Origin: Chytridium lagenaria | Taxonomy: Eukaryota > Chytridiomycota > Chytridiomycetes > Chytridiales > Chytridiaceae | Direction of reading: 5' to 3' | Length of the DNA stretch: 64,000 bases | NCBI GenBank assembly: GCA_025449115.1 | Contig: JAHLKC010000016.1 | Span: 186,001 to 250,000, forward strand | Part shown: positions 22,672 through 32,695 of the stretch, one piece after another | Position numbering within the stretch: the stretch's first letter is position 1 | Layout: each line of letters begins with the position of its first letter | Made by a program: the position numbers and the translations under genes | The notes under the pieces: model-generated | What the model saw: only the letters and a program-made list of their open reading frames with translations | Databases searched by the model: none | Told to the model about the DNA's origin: nothing

Positions 22672-25555
22672 TTATTGAATTTGACGAACTCCAAGAAGCC
22701 CAGTCTCATGGATGGGGGCGATGGGGTCATCAGAAACTGCTATCGGCTGCGAGTCCATGATAACCTCCAACTCTTCCAAAGAAATCAATCGAAATTCCGC
22801 CATTGCCTCATAACTCGGACTTATACATGCTGCAACAATAGATCGACTCTTTGGAGGAACATGTCTCCACAGCTTCGCCTTTGTTGCCGTTGATGTCTTG
22901 GTGGACGCGCGAAGATGCATACGAACAAAACAGTCTGTGGTAGATGATTGATTGACCAAATGTGCGATACTGATACCACATGTCTCGAAAATGTGTAAGT
23001 AAGCTGTTGGCTTTTCTGCCGGGAAGCCTTTTTGAAAAACCTATATAAAAATAACGTGTAAAAAAACAGTATAAACGTCGTCACTCAAATACCAAAGTGG
23101 GAGATCCTAATGAGTGTCGATTGACGATGCCGCCATCACAAAACGATCGCTCGACATTGTCCCAAAGGTCATCCTTTGAAATGGGTACCTTGTCATCCCA
23201 GTCTCGTTCTCGAACGGACACAGCGTTGGCACTCATCAACCTTAATGTAAAAGGCGCATCAATTGCATTTCTTGCTTTATCGACCTTCCCTCCAGCCCCA
23301 ATAATGTCTAAATCCTCCTCGACTAACGATAATTGTCTTTGAACCGAAAATGGAATTAGGAGGTAAGATGTTCCCGAAAGACTATCGCCACTTAAAACCA
23401 AATCAAAATGAGATGCTCGGCAAGGTCCAAAAAGCCTCATGTCTTCAACGCTTATTGAGGACGAGTTCTCATTGATGCGCAAAATAATGAGGTTAACGTC
23501 CGTGTAAAAATACTTCTGATAAGCCTTTCCACGCTTGTTAGGCTGACACAGAGTAAAGTAGATCCATGTTGGCTCGAATACCCGCAGCTCATAGATCTTC
23601 CGTGCAATGGATGACTGCGGCGGAAGTGAATTTGGTATATTCGTCGTGAACCAATTCTCATGGGCAAAGCAGACATCGACTTCAATAAAACGCTTTGAAA
23701 AGTTAGGGGGTTTTCAAATGTGGCACTGTACCTGAAGAAAATCATGATAGGAGATCCAAAAGCATCCTAATTCCATTGCAGGATTGTAATTCAACTCTTT
23801 TTTCAATTCATCTGTCCACTCTGCGCTACCCGCCCCAAAGCTTCCGTTCCATACCTTTTCGCCCCTTAAAAAATTAGCACTAAAAAATCATCACAAAAAC
23901 ATTACCATGGATTTCGTAACTTTAACAGTCTCAGAGGTTCACCTTCGGCGCAAAATCCAGGAGACAAAGGCACGCGTTTCCCAAAGTAGTCATCTAGTTT
24001 GCGTTCTCGACCAATTTTCACATTTTGAAGCTCGCGTACTTCCAATATACTATAAGCGTGGCATCCGACAAGGCCATCTCCAGACATTGGGCAGGCAGCC
24101 CCATCAAAAATTTGTGGCCATAAAACGACAGCAAGCGACCCATGTGACTTCGCTGTTAAAGTGCAATCCTCCAAACACAATCGCTTCCGTTGGATAACCA
24201 GTCAAATCAAAGAGCGCCTCATATATCTGGCCTATTTCAGGGGTAAAGTGTAAGCCGTTCATGTAATCCGGTCGTTGCTTCACCTCCACTTATTGCACGA
24301 TAAGACCCGTGCATTTTCGCATATGCTTTTTCTATAATCGGCGCCCATAGTTGCTTTCCGTTGGATTTGCAAAAGGCTAGCGGCTCTGATGTGGTAAAGT
24401 CAGCCGTTCGTTTACGTTTTTGTCCCTTCGGATGGAGCGCAAAGTGATTGTCGATCCTAGTGACTTTCCATTCTCCGTCTATGAACATACGTACGAAGAA
24501 GCAAGGCCCAGACGCGTCTTTTGATAATAGGAGTTGAGTAATTAACTTTTCCCTCTCAGCTACAACCGCCATGGCCTGTATTTATGAGACTCTTTATTTG
24601 AAAAAGCAAACAACTTACCGACATGAACCAGCAATCCCCAACCCCTCCTTGGCAAACGTCGTCAGGCCGAAATCCAGCCTTGTTCACAACGCAATACCCA
24701 TTCGACATTCCAAATCTCTTCCATTCAATAGCAAGATCCGCCTTTGAATGCGATAACCCATTCGTCTCTGTAGCCCACATGAAGAAGTTGCAACCCTTTT
24801 CCATCCCTTTTGAGCAAGAGAAGAACGCGCGGCCCTGATTTATGTTCTCTTTTTGAACACGCCTCATCCTCGCTGTCGCCTTGGGTGGCATCGGCACATT
24901 GGCTTGGCATTGGAAGTCTGCCCTTCACCTTGAATTCCATCAATGGATGATACGGTTGGAGGAAACTCGTCATCGATCCAATCTTTTGGGAGTGTTTCGT
25001 CCATGATGCGAATCTCATCTTCGACATGTAACTCATTAATTGATGGCTTGGCGAAGATCCATTCGTCCTCGATGACAGGCGAGAGGCGAACTTTAGGCTT
25101 CGTCGTTCTCCTTCCCAGGTTATCGCCAGAAAGTATCAATAGGGAGTGGTTATCTGGTGCCAAGTTTCGATTTGGCTGAGGCACAGGCAGCACTTCCAAT
25201 TCCTCCATAAGAAGAGCTCCAAGGAGGTCGGGGTCGAGCTCAGAAATGGATGCGGCAGCACTGCAGGAAAGCGGAGACAGACTTCTTCGTTTCTTCACAG
25301 GATCTGATTCTTGTTTCCATTCTTCGAGTACCTCCTGCTTCATCTCTGCTGGAAGATGACTCCAAACTTCTCTGTCCATCCCATGTGGCATCGGACTTTG
25401 TGGCATCTTCACCGGGATGCTATTGAACAGGCTCTGAGCAAAGAGATGATCTTGAGCCAGTCTCCTTTCCTCTTCGGCGGCATCAAGAGCTCCTGTTTGA
25501 GCTCGTCTGGAAGACTCTCCCACACATCCAAATCATAGCCATGTGGGCATGACAT
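22672..25555 (-). CDS. calpain-15/SOL-type cysteine protease with two UBM-like motifs and a GRF zinc finger
   Basis: The N-terminus (ATG 25555) has two copies of a motif like the ubiquitin-binding motif UBM: GYDLDVWESLPDELKQELL and GMDREVWSHLPAEMKQEVLE. A polar linker leads to a GRF-type finger: KPMCRCHP, then ENINQGRAFFSCSKG with GCNFFMWATETNG. The catalytic domain follows with the active-site Cys in FRPDDVCQGGVGDCWFMS, then FVRMFIDGEWKVTRIDNHFA, WAPIIEKAYAKMHGSYRAIS, the His in GLVGCHAYSILEVRE and the Asn in LRLLKLRNPW. After it comes a beta-rich domain (YELRVFEPTWIYFTLCQPNK, LSGDSLSGTSYLLIPFS) resembling the region after the protease core of calpain-15/SOL. Two one-base breaks occur: near 25485 and at 24883-24885, where one more base gives a continuous reading into the GRF finger. 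Substrates are unknown. Confidence 0.87.
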
Positions 25556-25814
25556 TCTTGAAATTGGTTTTGTGATTTGACATCATCTCTACAAGCACAT
25601 GGAGACCATTCCATAGCCAAAACATGTCGATATGCTGTGTTTTATTCTTATCGCGCGAAACTGATATGTGGTAACTTGGTTGAGTTGTTTATTGGCTAAA
25701 TAGCACAAACTGATGTGATGAAAAAAGGTAATAATAATAGATGATCTTCACGCGCATATTTATTTTCGGGAACATTACATACAAAGCAATAGGAAGTGAA
25801 AAGGAAACTTCAAA
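25556..25814. promoter_or_regulatory. upstream region of the calpain gene
   Basis: About 260 bp between the calpain start and the dispersed repeat. AT-rich; presumably holds the calpain promoter. No clear motif recognised. Confidence 0.35.
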
Positions 25815-28497
25815 TGCGGTTCATTCATGTCTCATACGAAGGGTTACCCTGACAAACCGAAACCAGCGGTCCATCACGAGAAACCAAACGAATTCACTTT
25901 GCATCATAGTGTTCGACAACGGCGGGTTATAAAATGCAACCCGGTTGTGCGAAACGTCTAGATAACTAAAAACAAGATAAAGAAAATTACAAGACTAACA
26001 TAAAAAGATGAAATAAGAAAACAATACAACAAACCTACAACATACCTTAGGCCGTCCATAACTTGGGGCCGTCCATAACTTGCGGGTGGAGTCTCCACGC
26101 CCATCCATAGCTGGGCCGTCCATAGCTTGAGGCCGTTCATAACCTCGGACTCATGAAGCCCCCTCACCGCGGCTGCGAGGAGACTGAATACAAAAAGTTA
26201 GTTAAAGGCGTAAGAAAGATTAATATAAAATATAACGCATGTATAAGACCAATCGACTTGCCATAGCCGTCTTGATCTTGAACGTCACCTCTCGGAATGG
26301 TCGTCATGAAGGCCGTCTTGGCGTCGCCGAGGAGACCGTCATGAAGGCCACCTCCGAGGAGACCGTCCTAAAAGGTAGCCGTCGTCGCCCTCTTGTCGTC
26401 GCACCGCTTGAGCCAATGGTCGCAGAAGTCGTGAGAGGTGAGCGGAGATAGAATCAGAGGGGTTTGTGATACTAATTGTTGGGGCGAGGTGAGTTGAATT
26501 GAATGAAGAAAAATAAAGGGGGGAACAACCCCCTTTTATACTCGCCGAATTACTGCGGAATTCGTATGAGCCAATGAGGTTTTCCGAGTGACAGGATGTT
26601 AGAAAAGAAACTTCGGAGTGCGTGAGCTTGGTCCAATGAGGGTGGTTGGAGAGGGTGGGCTGATTTCTTGCGAAATTGCGGGGGTTGTAATTTAGATGTG
26701 TTAGGAAGGAGGCGAGACGGGTTGTGTGCAGGTGAAAGTCCATCACACATCCAAAAGAGAATTGGTGATGAGGAATGAATGAGGGGGTGCTGGGATGGAC
26801 GTAGTGCTCCTTCGAGTAGGATAAAGTGACTTATATAATAAACGAAGTTTTGAATGTGTGCCGTGCGTTTATCCGATTCATTTCCGTCTATCGCCACAAA
26901 GCCATAGCAAAAGAGAGCAAAGCAGAAGATAACAGTTCATGTCCAAATTTGTACCGGATAGCTGCCTTTAGCGAGGAGGAACTATCCCGGGAGGCTCGAC
27001 GAAGTCGTCGAGGTCGATACGGCAACCTCGCAAAAAAGTCCAGTTTTCAGTGTCCACAGATGTCAAATAATCCCAACTTCCAGAATCACCATTAACTACG
27101 TCTCTTTAAAGTCAGACTCTACTGTTATGGTCGAATGCGATGGATCCACACGAAGACGGACTGAGCATGACGGACCCTAGGACCTCGTTGTGAAAATTTC
27201 ACAAACTCGTCTCCGGCGACCCCTCCGTGTCGAACGCCTCCTCCAAACGCAGGTATCTCAACTTCCCAGCGCACAAACATCCGCTTTCGTCCGTTTTTCT
27301 CATCACGGTACTATATAGCATCGAGGACTGGTTTGCGAATGGTTGGTTCTACAGGTTTTTTTCGTCTCGAACCGACGTCGTATTGCGGGTTCAATCCGTC
27401 ATTGATACAACTGAACCACTTATTTGTGACCAGAATGCCGACATTAGTTTAGTCTATACCGCAGAGGTCTACTAAGAACGCATTTTTATAGAAAAGAAGA
27501 AACGGAATCAAGCGAAGGAGAAGAGTGTATCAATATAGGGCTTTCGATCAGAGTGTGTATGCATTTGTGACGTTGAGGAATAAGGAATGAGGGAAAGTTA
27601 TATGCGAAAATTGATGATCGGGTGGTGCATAAGCTCAAGAATGATGATAGTGATAAGCATTACGCAGAAATTGGAGGGTGGAAAGTGAATACCATGAGAA
27701 GAGGGTCGAACTCGACTCATTGCAGTTGTTAATTCACCCATGACTTGAGCATGTTTTCAGTCTCTCTTTCAAATTCGCGCTAATATCCACGGTCACTCTT
27801 GAAAGTTCGCAATAATGTCCACGAATCAGTTCTGACTGTCCAATTTCCGCTAATATGCCCGTATGCATCCCACCACATGATAAGATTTGGCTGAACTCGC
27901 CGAATTTGCCGGCGCAAGATATCTTGATGCAATATAGTAGCCGAATGGCGTATAGAGCAACATAATATTGGTCAAGCCGTAGAAATTCGTGAATCGTCGA
28001 ACATCAGAGCCAACATGACAAAATCAAATAGCTTTAGCTTACAATGACAGTAGCAAGAGTGATGGAACTTACTGTAAATAAGGAAGGGGATTTTTGGCAA
28101 ATCTTGAGTAATGGTGTTCAGAGCACAATTGAGGATAGTAGCTGGCGCCTCCAAAGACTTGGATCGCCAGGAAGAATCTACAAAACTCCAAAAAGAAATA
28201 TAGCAATCGGATCGAACACTTATGATGTCTGTAGCTCGAGCCATGTTGTGGACCTTGATCGAGGTGCAGCATCTTTGACGACGTTGCCATCTTGTTCAAG
28301 AGACAATATGAAAAGATTTAGACTATTTCTCCAAAACAGGATCTTTTAAAAGCTCTGCGGATGAGGGACTTACGAAGGATGTGATGGTTGAAGGGGATGA
28401 AAAGAGGTGACGGGAATGGATGCGACCGATGAAGGGGACGACCATGTCAGCAGTATAAATAGAATTGTCAAACAATAATCCCAATCATTTGTCATTT
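25815..28497 (-). repeat. dispersed 2.7-kb repeat, copy A
   Basis: This block is matched by 39590-42430 (copy B) and, for its right third, by an inverted copy at 63102-64000 (copy C). Shared landmarks in order on the plus strand: GGTTCATTCATGTCTCAT near the left end; a Pro/Arg-rich segment with degenerate units of the type GGCCGTCCATAACTTG (26040-26150); CTCGGAATGGTCGTCATGAA; a TATA-like box and CCAAT boxes (26533-26637); the segment GGAGGAACTATCCCGGGAG; GAGGGTCGAACTCGACTCA (27700); and AATCCCAATCATT at the right end. No long open frame spans it, but several minus-strand pieces look coding, including VVNGDSGSWDYL near 27070-27100 and a piece starting MATSSKMLHLDQG near 28298. The element reads best as a minus-strand unit of two or three decayed or fragmented genes. 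No terminal inverted repeats or target-site duplications were established. Confidence 0.7.
26533..26637 (-). promoter_or_regulatory. putative core promoter inside repeat copy A
   Basis: Read on the minus strand there are two ATTGG (inverted CCAAT) elements, at plus positions 26633 and 26571, followed by GTATAAAAGG at about 26533-26541. Copy B keeps all three (CCAAT at 40391 and 40326, TATA at about 40290-40298) with the same spacing. Conservation of the set suggests a transcription unit running leftwards through the repeat. Confidence 0.45.
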
Positions 28498-29385
28498 TTG
28501 GATTGCGTAAAATGTGGTAGTTTTCTTTAAAGGTCATGAAGCGTGACTGATGAACACCTAAAGCTTTTCTTTTCTATGATACCTTCTAGTATTATTCATG
28601 TCAAACCATTCCTTTCACCTCGCATATCATCAACCCTCACTGAACTTTTCGATGCACAACCCCATCATTGCACGTATCTTTTTTTTTAGCAATATTTTTT
28701 GTTGTTTTTAGAGTGGTCAAATATTGTACCTAAATCTGCTTGTTGTTGTGATTTTTTCAACGAAGCACTTTTAAGTAATTGGGACATGATTAAGTTCATC
28801 AATTTTCATAGCGATGTGACATGGAGAATTGGTGTTTCTTAACGGCCCCGGTTCAATTGGTGATTGCTGAAGCAGGCATGTTAAATGTTTTGCACTATGT
28901 TGTATTTTCCCCAATATCAACCTCCATAAACAATTCACTCGCCAGACTATGTATACCCTTTCATCCAACACTTTGCCATATATTCGCGAGAGCTCGAGTC
29001 CAGGCGCCCGAGCTTATAAAATCGGTACCTTTGTTTTTGTTCGTGTTCGCGATGTAGCGAGCAATAGCGAGTGACTCTCACACTCAAATGACGGCTTCAA
29101 AGATTGGACAATTGAGACAATATTCACAGCAATGTATTAAAAGCCTCAATAAGGCCACACACGTGTGTATCCATCAGGTATGAGACAAAAAAAGTCAATA
29201 AGATCATACGCAAGCCGCGTTTCGGCAAAGAAAGGAGGGGTTTGCTGAGGGTTTTTTAAACCTAAAAAGCAGGTATGACCGCACGGGTCAAAAAGAATAA
29301 GACGTGGGGGAAATTGCGGGGGAAGGTTGGTTTCCCGTAGGAGCAGCTTTGACGTATTCGAGCAAACTGAAGTCGTGTTTCAAGT
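28498..29385. other. intergenic, no gene seen
   Basis: AT-rich spacer between repeat copy A and the eIF2-alpha gene. Short frames on both strands (for example 28821-29057 plus and 28771-28971 minus) have no recognisable motif. Confidence 0.55.
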
Positions 29386-30694
29386 TCAAGCATCGTCGTC
29401 CTCATCATCGTCATCATCAGCCTTCTTGCCACCTTCCTCATCCTCATCCTCATCATCATCATCACCGTCCACGTCCCGGTTGATCCTCTCTGCCTCGTCC
29501 ATCATCTTTTCAAGCTCGCGGTCATCGGTTTCACTGACAGCACGGGGCTAGTAGAGAACGAAAATAATTAAGTCAGCATTTCCCGAGTCCAAAATATCTA
29601 GCTCCTTACCTTCATCTTGATTAACAAGTTTCCAGAGTTCTGCTTAATAACCTCCTCGATCCTAGCAACAGCCTTCTCCATCACCTGAATTCCAGCGGCC
29701 TTCTCGAGAGAGTGTGTGATCATGACGTAGAGGGGTGGCGCGATAAGAGTGATTTTAATCTTGATGTCCGGTGTTGAAAGCTCCTCTCCAGCTGCCAACG
29801 CAGTTTTGATGGCATCAATACCCTCATATCCGAAACAGGTGACCTCAATATCAGCACGAATCTTGATAGCCTGTGGGGTTAATCTTCTCTTGATGTTGGA
29901 AATGAGTTCGCGTTTGCCCTCTTCCGTGATGGTGATACCCTCAAAGACGCTATCAGGCTCGCTGTAAAAAGCGTAAGTATAAGAATCCTAGCTCTCTGAT
30001 AAGAAGAAAATACTAACTTGACGGCGGTCTTGAATGCATCGTATGCGTGTCCAAATTTCTTGTAAAGAGGCCATCCAACTTCTGCGTAAAAGTCCTCTAG
30101 GTTCAAGTCCAACTTCTCGGCCACGTGCCTCATGATGCTGTGCACTGCTTTTGATTTGTTGAACTTTTCCTCGCACTTTGCAATATCCTCAGGCGCTACA
30201 CGTCTTTTCGAAAGATCAATGTATCCTTAAGAGAATATGTCAGATAATCAATCCCCATATGGAAAATAATGCATGCCAGCGATGAGTACACGCGCAAACT
30301 CACCCTTCTCCTTATCAACCCTCAACACAACCACGACCTCATTCTTCCCCACCCTAATCAACTTCTGAATCGACCTAATACGTCGTCGACTCAACTCTGA
30401 CAACAAAATCATCCCCTCGATGTTATTGTACTCCATCAAATGCACATAAGCTCCCATCTCTGCAATCTGTCTAACATTGACCATCACAAGATCATCCACC
30501 TCTGGAAACCGGCTTTCGTACATCCGGCATTGAAGACGGGCTTGTTGCGCCGACAGGGCTGCAACGGCTGCGGGGGTGGATGCGGCATCGATGAGGGCTT
30601 GGGCTTCAGTGTTGGTGTCGGTGTGGCCGGTGGGACCGGAACCGTCGTCGTTGCCAAAGAGACCGCCTTCTTCGAGATCAAGTTTTGGAGCCAT
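29386..30694 (-). CDS. translation initiation factor eIF2 alpha subunit
   Basis: The S1/OB domain is unmistakable: [60 protein letters not shown] and LRVDKEKG. The Ser of [12 protein letters not shown] is the regulatory phosphorylation site of the family (Ser51). The helical and C-terminal alpha/beta domains follow: [53 protein letters not shown] with [12 protein letters not shown], and a tail of Asp/Glu (from GAT/GAC codon runs at 29390-29470). The factor binds beta and gamma subunits and delivers initiator tRNA to the ribosome. Unusual: about 55 residues ([18 protein letters not shown]..., Ala/Gln-rich) precede the normal start of the fold, where yeast has about five. Five or so exons with short introns. 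Confidence 0.96.
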
Positions 30695-30897
30695 TGCGAG
30701 GTTTTCGGAGGAAAAAAAAAGCGACGTCAGTGTGACAAAGTTGGTTGTTCGCCCATGTCAGTCAGGCCTTTGGTGGCGATAGGAGCAAGATAACCAGCAG
30801 CGCGAAACTGTATCGGGTCATCATCAATCTACACAGAGGAGAGCATCAACTCTCATTCTAGGATTCAGTGGCGCAATCTTTGAAGTGGTTGAGGAGG
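30695..30897. promoter_or_regulatory. divergent promoter region between eIF2-alpha and the PNPOx-like gene
   Basis: About 200 bp separate the two divergent start codons. Contains an A run just upstream of the eIF2-alpha start. No TATA box identified. Confidence 0.35.
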
Positions 30898-32305
30898 ATG
30901 TCAACCATCAACGTGGAAGCATCTACTCGCAGAGGTTCCGTAAAAACCGACGCCATTCAAGTCGCCATAAGTTTCCCAACATGGAAGACAAACTCGACAA
31001 AAGCATTGCAGCCCATGCATCAATTTCAACAGCATGTAAGGCCACTATCCCGTAAACCGCTGCCCCGCTCTGATGCGTCTTCCACAGCTTACGTCCAACT
31101 TTCAACGATTCGCCCCAACGGAAGACCTGCGAATAGGACAGTCGTGTTCAGAGGATTCTGGAATCCCGCTGACAGAGCCTTGTTCGAGGAAGCCAACATC
31201 ATCGCATCCGGAAACCCCAAAGCCAGCATCAGCGACGCCTCCGCTTCCATGTCACCGCAACAAACCACCCCACACACGACTTCCCTTGGGTCCATCCGAT
31301 CGGCCTCTCTCAACGAATTGGATTCCAAAAAAGACACCCCACTTTACAACCGCTCCAACAATGGAAGTCATCCTACTCTTTCCAGCTCATCTATCGAAGA
31401 ACGTGGAAACCACATCCAATCCGCTTCATCATCAAACTGGCTGGTCGCCGCAAAACTAGGTAGTCTCATGGAATTTGTGACCGATATCCGCAGCTCCAAA
31501 TGCGAGGGGCTGGATGCCCGCAACCCCATCAGCAGGTCGTACCATTGCGAATGACATGAACAGACGCATGCTTCATATCGGACAAGCGCTGGCAGCTCCA
31601 TCCTCCGAAAACGCGGACGGTCATTTTGCAGAAGTATGCTGGTGAGGAGGAGGCGGTTTACTTTCACCCAACCTTTTTTTTTACGTTGATTCTAATGCAT
31701 GCGGAGCAGGTATTTCCCGGAAACGCGAGAACAGTACAGGCTTTCTGGGCGTCTATATTTGGTCGCAGCACCAAAATCGGGGATATCGACTCACCCGCCT
31801 TGGGCACCACGGGATACGCCTTTTGAAAGAGAGAGACGAAGGCTTTGGAGAAAAATATCTCCAAGCCTTCGCGCGACATTCACGGGGTCAATTGGAGCTC
31901 CTGGCACACCCTACCCAAAGGACATCACCGACCCTCGCCGTCTAGAACGTCTCGACAGTCTTCTCTCCGAAGAAGACGAAGATGATATTGAAATGGTGGA
32001 ATCACCGGCCGTCGAACTCCCACCTCAAGCACAGAACCCAGGTGAAAGCCAAGCGAAAAAAGTTCCGAACTGCTAGTCAGATGCGACGGGCAGTAGCGGA
32101 ACAAGACGTGATTAGTATTCACGATGAGGCGTTTGCGCGGTTTGGGTTGTTGTTGCTGGATGTGGAGGATGTTGATTATGTGGATTTGAAGGGGTCGGTA
32201 GAAAATAGGGATGGTGTGAGGATGCAGTACCGGATCGTGGTGCCTGAACGGACGTATGGGAGGATAACGGGGTTGAAGTGGGAGGAGAAGAGGGTTATTC
32301 CATGA
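30898..32305 (+). CDS. PNPOx-like flavoprotein (Alr4036 family FMN-binding domain)
   Basis: After an uncertain N-terminus (ATG at 30898; upstream frame is open but lacks ATG) the conserved block YVQLSTIRPNGRPANRTVVF with RGFW appears, then a Ser-rich insertion, LMEFVTDIRSSK, AEVCWYFPETREQYRLSGRL, and the C-terminal blocks FERERRRLWRKISPSLRATF with GSIGAPGTPYP, and FGLLLLDVEDVDYVDLKG with VPERTYGRITGLKWEEKRVI before the TGA at 32305. These are the landmarks of the pyridoxamine 5'-phosphate oxidase-like Alr4036 family (split beta-barrel, FMN-binding). The exact reaction is not known for this branch. The WYF is split by an intron (31642-31709). A frame change near 32055-32075, in a run of A, is needed to join the acidic linker to the last block. 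A Ser-rich insertion of about 90 residues interrupts the domain. Confidence 0.83.
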
Positions 32306-32695
32306 CGATTTGTAGGATAATAAAGAAATGATGCGTCAAGGACGCTAGTCTTTTCTAGACCCAAGTTATCATGCGCAGCGTCAATGTTAGGAGTTTTAAA
32401 AATACTTCATTGATATATTGGCGATATTTGGACGCCTTGACCCTAAAGAAGCGATGCAATCAACAACTGTATTAGGATGGTGAGGGTATTGGGTAAAAAC
32501 ACAGTGTAATATGATTTTTATAATTGCGCTGAATAGTTCAAGTAAGTCCGAGACGTTTTATTCTAACAATCTCCACACAAAATAAACCAAACGGGGCATA
32601 AACATCAATCAATCTGATATAAACACCAATCGCAAAAAATAAAATACCCATCCTCTCTACAACCCAACAATGTCGCGCCATCAAAACAGTGACAC
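32306..32695. other. intergenic, no gene seen
   Basis: AT-rich convergent spacer with the 3' ends of the PNPOx-like gene and ILV2. No coding frame supported. Confidence 0.6.

Noticed and set aside
26040..26150. Possible CRISPR or telomere-like repeat
   Set aside because: Units are degenerate and of unequal spacing, with no spacer pattern and no resemblance to telomere motifs.
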